A stretch of 64,000 bases of DNA. Origin: Rubellicoccus peritrichatus. GTDB taxonomy: Bacteria; Verrucomicrobiota; Verrucomicrobiia; Opitutales; Cerasicoccaceae. Of the stretch, positions 43,714-51,548 are shown one piece after another. Each line of letters starts with the position of its first letter. Position 1 is the stretch's first letter. The stretch lies in NCBI RefSeq assembly GCF_033100135.1, contig NZ_CP136920.1, positions 3,343,001 to 3,407,000 of the forward strand, read 5' to 3'. The notes under the pieces were generated by a model. The model did not search any database and was not told the origin of the DNA. It saw only the letters and a program-made list of their open reading frames with translations. A program made the translations under genes and the position numbers.

Positions 43714-45045
43714 TTAAGAGGTTACTTTTCGCAAAACAAACTTAGCGACAATGATCAGTGCGATTACGGTCAGGATGTAATATAATGGTGTCCAGGCGAT
43801 GATGTCTGCAAAGACAGTATTGACCTTGCCGATTTCACTTTCATCGGGTTTGTCTTCCGCTTTGCGCAACGCAGCAGTGATTCCCATATAGAGTAGGCCA
43901 ACGGTTCCGTAGGCTAAGTTAGTCGCCAAGCTTCGGAAACTCAGAACCGTTGCCCGACGATTGGAGTCTTCCACACTTTGGTTGAGGTAATGACTGACAA
44001 AGAAACCAAGCAGCATCATGGTCAGCCCAATGCCCATGACTGGTATGACACCCCAATAAGGCACAGCGAAGGCCATTCCACAGAGTGACACGAGTAGAAT
44101 GACTGCGACCAGCGACCAGTTGAACAAAGGGCTCTTTCTTTCAACCAGCTTTCGGGCATAAATTGGAGCGATGATACCTATCGCTCCAAAGAGGGCTCCC
44201 AAAACACCAAAGGCAACATCGGGAATTTGAATCAGGCGGTAGTATTCACTGGCGAGGGTGATGATTGTTCTGGCGGTACTGTCAAAGGTCAGTGCTGCAG
44301 CAATGATTATCAACACCGTCGGTGTCTTCAAAATCCAACGACCGGTTTGAAAGACCAGTTTGAAGGCAGCACTGGCAGATTTGGGCCCATCGTCACCGTC
44401 ACTGGCTTTTGCTTCCCGCATTTTTAAAGCAATAAAGAGTACGGCTAGGGCGGTAATCAAATTGAGATAAAGCGGGAAACGCAGCGAGGTTGCTTTGTGA
44501 ATTTCTCCTTCGAAGCCAACCAGACCTGCGACCATGGTCATGAAGTCTGCATCGTAGACCCCGGCCCCCAGGAGCATTGCCACGACAAAGGCAGCGGACT
44601 GGCAACGCATTTGTAAATCCAGAACCTTGGGCCATTGATCCTCTTCACCTTCCTGTTTCAAGGTGTCAAAGGCCAGAGCTTCGTCGGCGCCACTTGCGAA
44701 GGCTTCGGCGCCGCCACTGATGACTCGGTTAATCAGTAGGGCCCAGAAGATGATAATATTGTTGCCGATTGGGACGAAACAGAGGATCAGCATTTCGACG
44801 ACCATACAACAACCGGCCAGGACAACGAGATTCCGTCGGCCGAAGGTATCAGCAAAGGCGCCAGAGGGAACTTCCAGCAGGACAATTGAGACGGCCCAGA
44901 CCGCATTGAGTAAGAAGAACTGCTCCAAGGTCAGCCCCATGTCCAGAAAGAGGACGGTAAAGATTGGATAGTAAAAGCGTGCGTTGAAGAGCACGCGGAA
45001 AAATATAAAGAGCCGAATATTCGGCAGGCGCAGTGGACCTGTCAT
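43714..45045 (-). CDS. MFS transporter
   Basis: 443 residues with about 12 membrane segments. The N-terminal half has the loop 2-3 signature GAFADTFGRRN. The ligand cannot be told. It sits between the small secreted protein and a palindromic repeat; no catabolic gene is adjacent. The frame and the length are normal for the family. Confidence 0.85.
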   Translation of the reverse strand: MTGPLRLPNIRLFIFFRVLFNARFYYPIFTVLFLDMGLTLEQFFLLNAVWAVSIVLLEVPSGAFADTFGRRNLVVLAGCCMVVEMLILCFVPIGNNIIIFWALLINRVISGGAEAFASGADEALAFDTLKQEGEEDQWPKVLDLQMRCQSAAFVVAMLLGAGVYDADFMTMVAGLVGFEGEIHKATSLRFPLYLNLITALAVLFIALKMREAKASDGDDGPKSASAAFKLVFQTGRWILKTPTVLIIIAAALTFDSTARTIITLASEYYRLIQIPDVAFGVLGALFGAIGIIAPIYARKLVERKSPLFNWSLVAVILLVSLCGMAFAVPYWGVIPVMGIGLTMMLLGFFVSHYLNQSVEDSNRRATVLSFRSLATNLAYGTVGLLYMGITAALRKAEDKPDESEIGKVNTVFADIIAWTPLYYILTVIALIIVAKFVLRKVTS

Positions 45046-45109
45046 AAGCCATCAAAGGGAGCGCTTAATGTGCCAAAGCGCAAGGCATTAGCAGAATTAA
45101 TGCTTTTAG

Positions 45110-45193
45110 GGTAGGGCGTAGTCTCCTGACAAGCCGAGCGTTGCGCAAAGCTTCACGTCGCGGTGGCGGTTTGTCAGGAGACTACGCCCTACC
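45110..45193. repeat. Palindromic repeat with 23-bp perfect arms
   Basis: Positions 45110-45132 (starting GGTAGGGCGTAGTCTCCTG) are the exact reverse complement of 45171-45193; 38 bases of GC-rich, partly self-complementary sequence lie between. It fits a REP/MITE-type dispersed element. Length 84 bp, located between the MFS gene and the proline-rich gene, outside any ORF. It would fold as a strong hairpin in RNA and may act as terminator for either side. Confidence 0.85.
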
Positions 45194-45199
45194 GAATAC

Positions 45200-45721
45200 T
45201 CACTCCGACTTCTTCAATCGCTTGAAGGTTACATCATATTTCTGCCCTGTTGTTCCAACCGTGTAACGTCCTTTTAACGCCGGTCCGTTGGAGTCATAGA
45301 AAAGCAGATATTTGGAGCCATCATAGCCTTTGTCTCGAAGGATAACCGTCATGACCCACTTGCCATCTTTTTTGACAAAACGTGTGGACTCCACATTGAT
45401 TGGGTTGGGGTTGAAATACTTTACCTGGGCGGTGTTGTCGTCCTTGATTTCGCCAACTTCCAGAGTGTAATCCCCATCGGTTCGTTTCCATTTTCCTCGA
45501 AAGCTTTCCTTGCCTGCCAGACGAACCTTTGAGCCACTGGAATTATCGGAGTCATGTATTATGACTGGAGGTGGAGTTGCTGGACCAGGGTTGGGTTGCG
45601 GAGTGGGTGCTGGCGGTTTGGGAGGACCTCCAGGGCTAGGAGGAGGCGGTCCAAAGAGTAGACTCATAGGACCTAAGCCTAAGATTATCAATATGACGGG
45701 GTAGGGTAGATTATTTCGCAT
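45200..45721 (-). CDS. Membrane-anchored proline-rich protein of unknown function
   Basis: 173 residues from the ATG at 45721 (MRNNLPYPVILIILGLG); the longer frame to 45781 adds non-conserved residues. One N-terminal membrane segment is followed by a proline-rich linker (FGPPPPSPGGPPKPPAPTP). The last ~100 residues form a beta-rich domain (RGKWKRTDGDYTLEVGEIKDDNTAQVKYFNP ... ESTRFVKKDGKWVMTVILRDKGYDGSKYLLFY) of unknown family. It is probably periplasmic. It stands downstream of the sulfatase gene on the same strand. Confidence 0.7.
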   Translation of the reverse strand: MRNNLPYPVILIILGLGPMSLLFGPPPPSPGGPPKPPAPTPQPNPGPATPPPVIIHDSDNSSGSKVRLAGKESFRGKWKRTDGDYTLEVGEIKDDNTAQVKYFNPNPINVESTRFVKKDGKWVMTVILRDKGYDGSKYLLFYDSNGPALKGRYTVGTTGQKYDVTFKRLKKSE

Positions 45722-45841
45722 GACGAGATGATAGGCCCAAGATTTTACTTGAGGCAAACGTGTATTGTTGTCCACATCCACGCCTTCATCCTTATTGATG
45801 TTTCCAACTTCAGAGATTCAATTACAGTGATCAGATTATGT

Positions 45842-47662
45842 TCAAACCGGCATCACATCCAGATAATAGGCCCCACGTTCGTTGTTTTCGTCATCAATGA
45901 AAGTTGTCAAAATACGATACAAGCCGGTATCCAGATGGACTTGAAATGCTGCATAGCACATCTGCTCACCAACTGCGACTGATTCATCTACTACCAAATT
46001 ACCTGACGGATGGCTTTCGACATGAAACTTGGCTGTGTGAATTTTCAAAGCCAAGCCAGGTTCAAAGTCGGATACATAGGGGACACCGGATCGTCCTGTT
46101 ACTCCGGAGCGAATGGGTGTGTCAATTTCCTTGGGCCATCGCCGAAGACGAAATTCAAAACGACTTTTCTGTTCAATTTCAATCAATAGATAACCATTAT
46201 GGATTTCACCCGTTCGACAATGAGACTGGGCATAAATACCATCTCGCCTCGTGATGCTATGCCATGCATGAGCAGTCATCGTCACAATCTCTGAATTCAA
46301 TCCAAGATAGAAAGGCCAGCTTTGATTGAAACCCTTGCTGATCTCGCTCCACCATTCTTCATAAGATCGTTTCAGTTCGTTGGCAATATCACCATGTGAT
46401 TCCAGTAAATTATGTCTCTGGCCAGGGTCATTTCTTTTGTCGGTTAACTCTAAAGTGCCTTCGCCCCATTCCGAACTTTGAGCCAAACGCCAATCTTCGG
46501 TTAAGACTTCATAGTCTTTGAATTTTACCGGATTGTCTTTTTGCTGATTGTGCACGACCAAAGTTCTTCCAGCGTAATAAGCGGAATCATCTCCTCTCAA
46601 TAGGTCAGCCAGTGACCATCCATCCAATAGTGATTCCGTTTCGTCAGACGATTGATCAGATGACGTAATGTTGCAAAGATCCAGCAGGGTTGGCAGTAAG
46701 TCTATATGCGCTGTGAGGCGATCGACATCCTGGCTTGGTCCTTGGGCCAACCCACCATTCGGCCAGCGAATTATGCAGAGGTTTCGGTGGCCTCCATCGT
46801 AAGCCCAGCACTTTTTACCACGCATTCCCGCATTAAAGCCTGATGTCATGTGGCCAGCGGAATCAACACTTGCGCCTGCGTCGGTTCCATTATCGCCCAT
46901 GAACAGGAGAATCGTATTCTGGTCGAGATCTTTGCTTTTTAGGTAGGTGTTTAACCGGCCAAAGTTCTCATCGATATTGGCAATCATGCCATAGAATTTG
47001 GCTCGAGATTCCGGTAATCCCTGTTCGAGATAATAGTTGCTGTAATTCTCATGAACATCATGGGGCCAGTGTGGGGCATTGGTCGACAAATAGCAGAAAA
47101 ACGGTTTGTCCGGAGAGGCGGTAGTATGACGCTCGATAAAGGATATGGTTTCGTCGAACCAGATATCGGTACAATACTTGTCCGTAAATACTTCCGAATT
47201 ACCATTACGCATCAGGGTAGAATTGAAATAGTCGTTGTCCCAGTAATCGGGTATTTCACCAATGACGCCACCTCCATGATAAAGTGCTTCATCAAAACCG
47301 CGGTCATGAGGAAGGTAGCGATCCGAGTCGCCCATATGCCATTTGCCAAACATACCTGTTCGGTATCCCGCAGTTTTGAAATGATCGGCCATGGTCGGGA
47401 TATCGCGATTCAGAAAATAACGGCCGGATAGCGTACTCCAAACACCGGCTTTGGCAGAGTATTTTCCTGTCAGCAATGCAGCCCGACTTGGCGCACACAT
47501 GGGATCGAGATGAAAATCATGAAGCCGCACACTTTCTGAATACAACTTGTCCAGATTTGGAGTTCTCAACCATGGGTTACCTGTGCAACTGTAATCACCA
47601 TAGCCCTGGTCATCTGTCAGGATCAAGAGGACGTTGGGTTTTTGAGAGCTTCCTGCTGGCAT
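45842..47662 (-). CDS. Type I sulfatase
   Basis: 606 residues. Hydrolyses sulfate esters using formylglycine. The FGly precursor is C56 in [14 protein letters not shown] (C-x-P-S-R). The metal-binding N-terminal [13 protein letters not shown] and [12 protein letters not shown] are present. No signal peptide precedes the domain ([15 protein letters not shown]), so the enzyme may be cytoplasmic. The last ~130 residues are a separate beta-rich module ([16 protein letters not shown]). The substrate is unknown. An AraC regulator gene lies upstream on the same strand. Confidence 0.92.
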   Translation of the reverse strand: MPAGSSQKPNVLLILTDDQGYGDYSCTGNPWLRTPNLDKLYSESVRLHDFHLDPMCAPSRAALLTGKYSAKAGVWSTLSGRYFLNRDIPTMADHFKTAGYRTGMFGKWHMGDSDRYLPHDRGFDEALYHGGGVIGEIPDYWDNDYFNSTLMRNGNSEVFTDKYCTDIWFDETISFIERHTTASPDKPFFCYLSTNAPHWPHDVHENYSNYYLEQGLPESRAKFYGMIANIDENFGRLNTYLKSKDLDQNTILLFMGDNGTDAGASVDSAGHMTSGFNAGMRGKKCWAYDGGHRNLCIIRWPNGGLAQGPSQDVDRLTAHIDLLPTLLDLCNITSSDQSSDETESLLDGWSLADLLRGDDSAYYAGRTLVVHNQQKDNPVKFKDYEVLTEDWRLAQSSEWGEGTLELTDKRNDPGQRHNLLESHGDIANELKRSYEEWWSEISKGFNQSWPFYLGLNSEIVTMTAHAWHSITRRDGIYAQSHCRTGEIHNGYLLIEIEQKSRFEFRLRRWPKEIDTPIRSGVTGRSGVPYVSDFEPGLALKIHTAKFHVESHPSGNLVVDESVAVGEQMCYAAFQVHLDTGLYRILTTFIDDENNERGAYYLDVMPV

Positions 47663-47814
47663 AAGAGGTACTTATAGTGAGAGCATGCTAATGAACGCGG
47701 AGTGCGTTATGGGAATATGGTCATCTATTTGAATACCTGTGAAAGGGAGTCAAAGATAAACAATGCATCCTCACCGTGACTGAATCCAAGACTCATATTG
47801 GGGCATAGGCCGTT

Positions 47815-48639
47815 TCATTGAGCTTGTCTTGAAATCTCTTTGTAATGCTCCGAAGGGGAAGCTCCCATTTGCTGGGTAAAGACTCGATGGAACTGCGCGT
47901 AGCTGCCGAAGCCAGCCTCCAATGCTGCTTCCAGCATGCTTTTGGTTTTTCCGAATTGGAACAGCTCAGTGAAGCGTTGGAGTCGCTGTTGATTACGGTA
48001 ATCGGTCAGGCTCATTCCAATCTGCGCATGAAACAACCGGCTGAGGTGAGACTCGCTTAAGCCAGCGTTCTTACTGATGGTTGAAATGTCTTCATCTCCT
48101 TCGCCTTCTTTTAAGAGCATCGCGGTGCGAAAGATGGCTGGATGCAGGGTTTCGTGCAAAGGCTGGTGCAATACTGACTGAAAGCTTTGCCAGGCTTTTA
48201 ATAGCAGGAAACGCAAACTCGCGTTGAATAAATCGATTTGGTCTTCCTGGCACAAGGTTTCTTCACAGAGTGTGTTCAGGGAAATACCATCAACCGGTTT
48301 TACCGTCCGGATTATTTCTTCGGGTGCGGATGAGTTGAGTAGGGGAAGATTACCAATTTCCTTACAGGCGGCTTGCAGCATGGACTGTTTGAAAACAACG
48401 ATCCACATATTGAAATCATCAGAAACGTCATAAAGTATATGCTCTTCGTCCGGGAACAACCATATTAATGAGAAAGGCTGAAGTCGGTATTTTCGACCAG
48501 AGACCAGGTAGTGCCCCTGTCCTTTGAGTGCCAGATTGAATTCCAATTCGTCATGGGTGTGGGGGAGGCCTGGCTTGAGGCCGGAGAAAGAAAACAACAT
48601 GCCATCTTTATCAACGCCTATGTCGAGATCGTGCTTCAT
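47815..48639 (-). CDS. AraC-family transcriptional regulator
   Basis: 274 residues. A cupin-like N-terminus (PHTHDELEFNLALKGQGHYLVSGRKYRL, ~25-60, with the His pair) senses a small molecule. The C-terminal HTH pair spans ~170-270 (ISTISKNAGLSESHLSRLFHAQIGMSLTDYRNQQRLQ and the second helix near LEAALEAGFGSYAQFHRVFTQQMGASPSEHY). It is divergent from the PhyH gene at 48741 (101 bases apart) and same-strand upstream of the sulfatase, so it may control either. Confidence 0.9.
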   Translation of the reverse strand: MKHDLDIGVDKDGMLFSFSGLKPGLPHTHDELEFNLALKGQGHYLVSGRKYRLQPFSLIWLFPDEEHILYDVSDDFNMWIVVFKQSMLQAACKEIGNLPLLNSSAPEEIIRTVKPVDGISLNTLCEETLCQEDQIDLFNASLRFLLLKAWQSFQSVLHQPLHETLHPAIFRTAMLLKEGEGDEDISTISKNAGLSESHLSRLFHAQIGMSLTDYRNQQRLQRFTELFQFGKTKSMLEAALEAGFGSYAQFHRVFTQQMGASPSEHYKEISRQAQ

Positions 48640-48740
48640 GCAGCATCAAATGATAACATAAGGATGTCATCTAAGAAGCTTTTTCTTCTTCGTTTTGATA
48701 TATTGATGCTCATTCAACGATTAACCCAAACACATTACTT

Positions 48741-49535
48741 ATGATTACAACCAACAATGCTATTGTTACCGATGACATGATCCGCCAATTCAAAGAAGAG
48801 GGTTATTTCATTATTGAGAAGGCACTCGCTGAAGAGCAAATCGAAGCCATGCGTGGAGAGTTAGGTGGTTTCATGGATGCCATCCATCAAAAAATGGATG
48901 AGGAGGGAACTGATTCGCTAGGCATCACGCATCGCAATAAGCGCTACTTCATTCCGCATACTTACAATCGCAGTCAGATCATGCATGACTTTATTTTTGG
49001 TCCGATCATGCAGGAGATCTGTCGTGCGACGCTGGGGGACAATGTGAATTTCTTTCTCGATCAATGGGTGGTCAAATCCGCAGAGAAGGGGATGAGCTTT
49101 TCATGGCATCAGGATTCTGGCTACATTGGTTTTGACCATAATCCATATTTGACCTGCTGGACTCCATTGGATGATGTAAATGAGGAAAACGGAACGGTCT
49201 ATCTCCTGCCTTACAGCCACATCGGTGTCAAAACACGTGTGACACACATCTGGGATGAAGTAACCAATGACATGATCGGCTACTTTGGTGATGATCCAGG
49301 CATTCCAGTTATTGTTCCTGCTGGCAGCATTGCCTGTTTTTCAAGCGTTTGCTTCCATCGCAGTGGCGTGAATACCAGCCCAAATATGCGCCGCGTCATG
49401 CTCACACAATATTCGGCCGATCGTATCATTGATCCTCTCACCAAGAAGCCTCAGATAAGTGCAATCCCCTTTATCAAGGACGGAGAAGTCATCAACGAGT
49501 GTTATCCGATCAAAGACCCTCACGATATTGGTTAA
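48741..49535 (+). CDS. Phytanoyl-CoA dioxygenase (PhyH) family protein 1
   Basis: 264 residues. Fe(II)/2-oxoglutarate oxygenase fold. The iron triad is His-x-Asp in SWHQDSGYIG and a distal His in SVCFHRSGVN; the following Arg (RRVML) would bind 2-oxoglutarate. Substrates of bacterial PhyH proteins vary (lipids, ectoine, aminophosphonates, sulfonated or methylated compounds) and cannot be chosen. Its 3' end overlaps the convergent second PhyH gene by 4 bases (TTAA). Confidence 0.88.
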   Translation: MITTNNAIVTDDMIRQFKEEGYFIIEKALAEEQIEAMRGELGGFMDAIHQKMDEEGTDSLGITHRNKRYFIPHTYNRSQIMHDFIFGPIMQEICRATLGDNVNFFLDQWVVKSAEKGMSFSWHQDSGYIGFDHNPYLTCWTPLDDVNEENGTVYLLPYSHIGVKTRVTHIWDEVTNDMIGYFGDDPGIPVIVPAGSIACFSSVCFHRSGVNTSPNMRRVMLTQYSADRIIDPLTKKPQISAIPFIKDGEVINECYPIKDPHDIG

Positions 49536-50359
49536 GCCTCTTCAGCATAGAGCACTGGGTTGAGCGGACTATCAACAACTTCACCAATCTTGACGCCTGG
49601 CATCCAGCCGTTCCAGTCATTTTTCTGATTCTGATTCTTGGGCTCAACCAGCTTGATGTCTTTGTCCATATAGATGATGGTCATGACTTCGCGGGCTTTG
49701 TCAGTTGTATTGGGACCTGCGCGATGGAAAGTGAATCCATAGTGAAAACTGACTTCTCCCAGGTCAAACGGGCCTCGATCAATTGGCAGATCGGTAAGCT
49801 TTAGATGCTTATCGATCTTTTCCTGGCTTTCGTCGCTGATCGCCAGGTCTCTTCCGAATTTAATATTCTGACTGCCAATAGAGAATTCAAGTGGTCCCAT
49901 TTCCAAAGGGAGTTCCAGCAGGGGAATCCAGGCAGTGACGGTGTTGTTATTGGATAGCGGCCAATAATACTGGTCAACATGCCATGGAGTGTAACCGCCG
50001 CCAGGCTCTTTATAAAGCGCCTGATCATGATACATCCTGACGCCGGTTGTGCCCATCAGTTCGGTTGCGATCCGAGCCAGTCGCTTGCTAAAGGCAAACT
50101 CCTTGGCTACTTCACTCTTTGGCCAGATATTGCTGACTTGGAGAAAGGCTTTACCATAGGTAGAGCGCTCTTCGAGCGGTTGGTCCTGCCAATTCAGTTC
50201 CTTGACCATACGGGTGATCTCTTTGCCGTAATAGGCAATGGTCTCAGCATTAAGAACATCCTTAAGCTTGATGTAGCCATCTTTGCGGAAACGGTCGATT
50301 TGTTCCTGCGTGAGAGGGTAGTGGGTGTCGAGATCGATAGTTGATGCTGTTGCTGTCAT
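49532..50359 (-). CDS. Phytanoyl-CoA dioxygenase (PhyH) family protein 2
   Basis: 275 residues. A paralogue of the PhyH gene it converges with. The iron motif is PWHVDQYYW, the distal His lies in FTFHRAGPN and the Arg in REVMTI. The N-terminus LTQEQIDRFRKDGYIKLKDVLN is the typical PhyH opening. It is divergent from the AraC gene at 50488 with 128 bases between starts. Confidence 0.88.
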   Translation of the reverse strand: MTATASTIDLDTHYPLTQEQIDRFRKDGYIKLKDVLNAETIAYYGKEITRMVKELNWQDQPLEERSTYGKAFLQVSNIWPKSEVAKEFAFSKRLARIATELMGTTGVRMYHDQALYKEPGGGYTPWHVDQYYWPLSNNNTVTAWIPLLELPLEMGPLEFSIGSQNIKFGRDLAISDESQEKIDKHLKLTDLPIDRGPFDLGEVSFHYGFTFHRAGPNTTDKAREVMTIIYMDKDIKLVEPKNQNQKNDWNGWMPGVKIGEVVDSPLNPVLYAEEA

Positions 50360-50487
50360 AATTGAGATAAGTCTCCCTCAAGTATAACAGGGAAGCTTAT
50401 TGGATTCATCAGCTATTCTTGCAAAAACTGATACTTTTTTAACCGATTGAGTTGCTTTAGGTCATATTTACAGGTTGGTTTCGTCTT

Positions 50488-51354
50488 ATTAAAGCGATAT
50501 TCGAGAGAATTGAACCCAGACCCGATGACTCGATTCATTGTCGGGAGAGTGTTGATACCTCGTTCAATCATCCCTTTCATTTTCATCCCGAGATTGAGAT
50601 CACGCATATCATGTCCAGCAATGGAATCAGGTTTGTGGGGGATCACATAGAGCCATTTTTTCCTGGCGATTTTGCAATTCTCGGGGGCAATCTTCCGCAT
50701 CTTTACATGAACAGCATGCCACCGGCTCCCAAATCTGATTGGGCGCAATCGAGGGTCATTCAGTTTCGGCGGGATTGCTTTGGCGAAGGTTTTTTTGATG
50801 TTCCTGAGATGAAGGATGTCGCACAGCTTTTCAGGCGTGCCGGGCGTGGTTTGAAATTTACAGGTGATAGTGCAGCAGCTGCGATTAAAGTGATGGAGCG
50901 CCTGTTTAAAACAAACAGGGCGTCACGTATTTCGTGCTTTATTGAGTTGTTGGAGTTGATGGCTGACGCACCGGATGTTGAATCTCTAGCGTCACCAAAC
51001 TATGCGCCATCGCTCAGTAGTTGGAATGGCGAACGACTTGATCAGGTATGCAATCTTGTTAGAGAACGCTTTGCCGAACCGCTCAGTCAGGCTGAGGTTG
51101 CCAAGGCGGTCAATATGAGCCCGCCGGCCTTTAGCCGCTATTTTGGCAAGCGAACAGGGCGGACTTTTGTCAGTTTCCTCAATGAAGTTCGCATTGGCCA
51201 TGCTTGTCGGCAACTTCAAGAATCGGACAAGACCATCCTTGAGATTTGTTACGAAAGTGGTTTTTCCAATCTCTCCAATTTTAATCGCCGTTTTCGGGAT
51301 ATTAGGTCAATGACCCCCTCCGAGTATCGAAAGTGTTTCGCTGAGTATTCGTGA
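50488..51354 (+). CDS. AraC-family transcriptional regulator starting at ATT
   Basis: 288 residues if translation begins at the ATT at 50488. The frame is open from a stop at 50458-50460, and the N-terminus IKAIFERIEPRPDDSIHC...FNHPFHFHPEIEITHI is a conserved AraC cupin with the H-x-H-P-E motif. The first ATG is at 50611, past most of this conserved region, so a shorter protein would lack it. There is no ATG, GTG or TTG before it. The HTH pair lies at the end (PLSQAEVAKAVNMSPPAFSRYFGKRTGRTF ... ICYESGFSNLSNFNRRFRDIRSMTPSEYRK). It is either a rare-start gene or a start-loss pseudogene. Confidence 0.8.
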   Translation: MKAIFERIEPRPDDSIHCRESVDTSFNHPFHFHPEIEITHIMSSNGIRFVGDHIEPFFPGDFAILGGNLPHLYMNSMPPAPKSDWAQSRVIQFRRDCFGEGFFDVPEMKDVAQLFRRAGRGLKFTGDSAAAAIKVMERLFKTNRASRISCFIELLELMADAPDVESLASPNYAPSLSSWNGERLDQVCNLVRERFAEPLSQAEVAKAVNMSPPAFSRYFGKRTGRTFVSFLNEVRIGHACRQLQESDKTILEICYESGFSNLSNFNRRFRDIRSMTPSEYRKCFAEYS

Positions 51355-51548
51355 TTAAGACCGTACTCAAGTGTGAGTATGGCACTTGATTGATATGGCG
51401 AGGGTATTGAAGGAATCGATCAAGATTCTTGCTGCTTGGAGGTGAATTTTACTCCGGTTCATCTCCTGTTCAGTTTCAGTAGTGTATAATACAGAAACAC
51501 TCACTTAAAATAATTCTTATAGGAATTTTAATACTTAACCTTAAAGCT

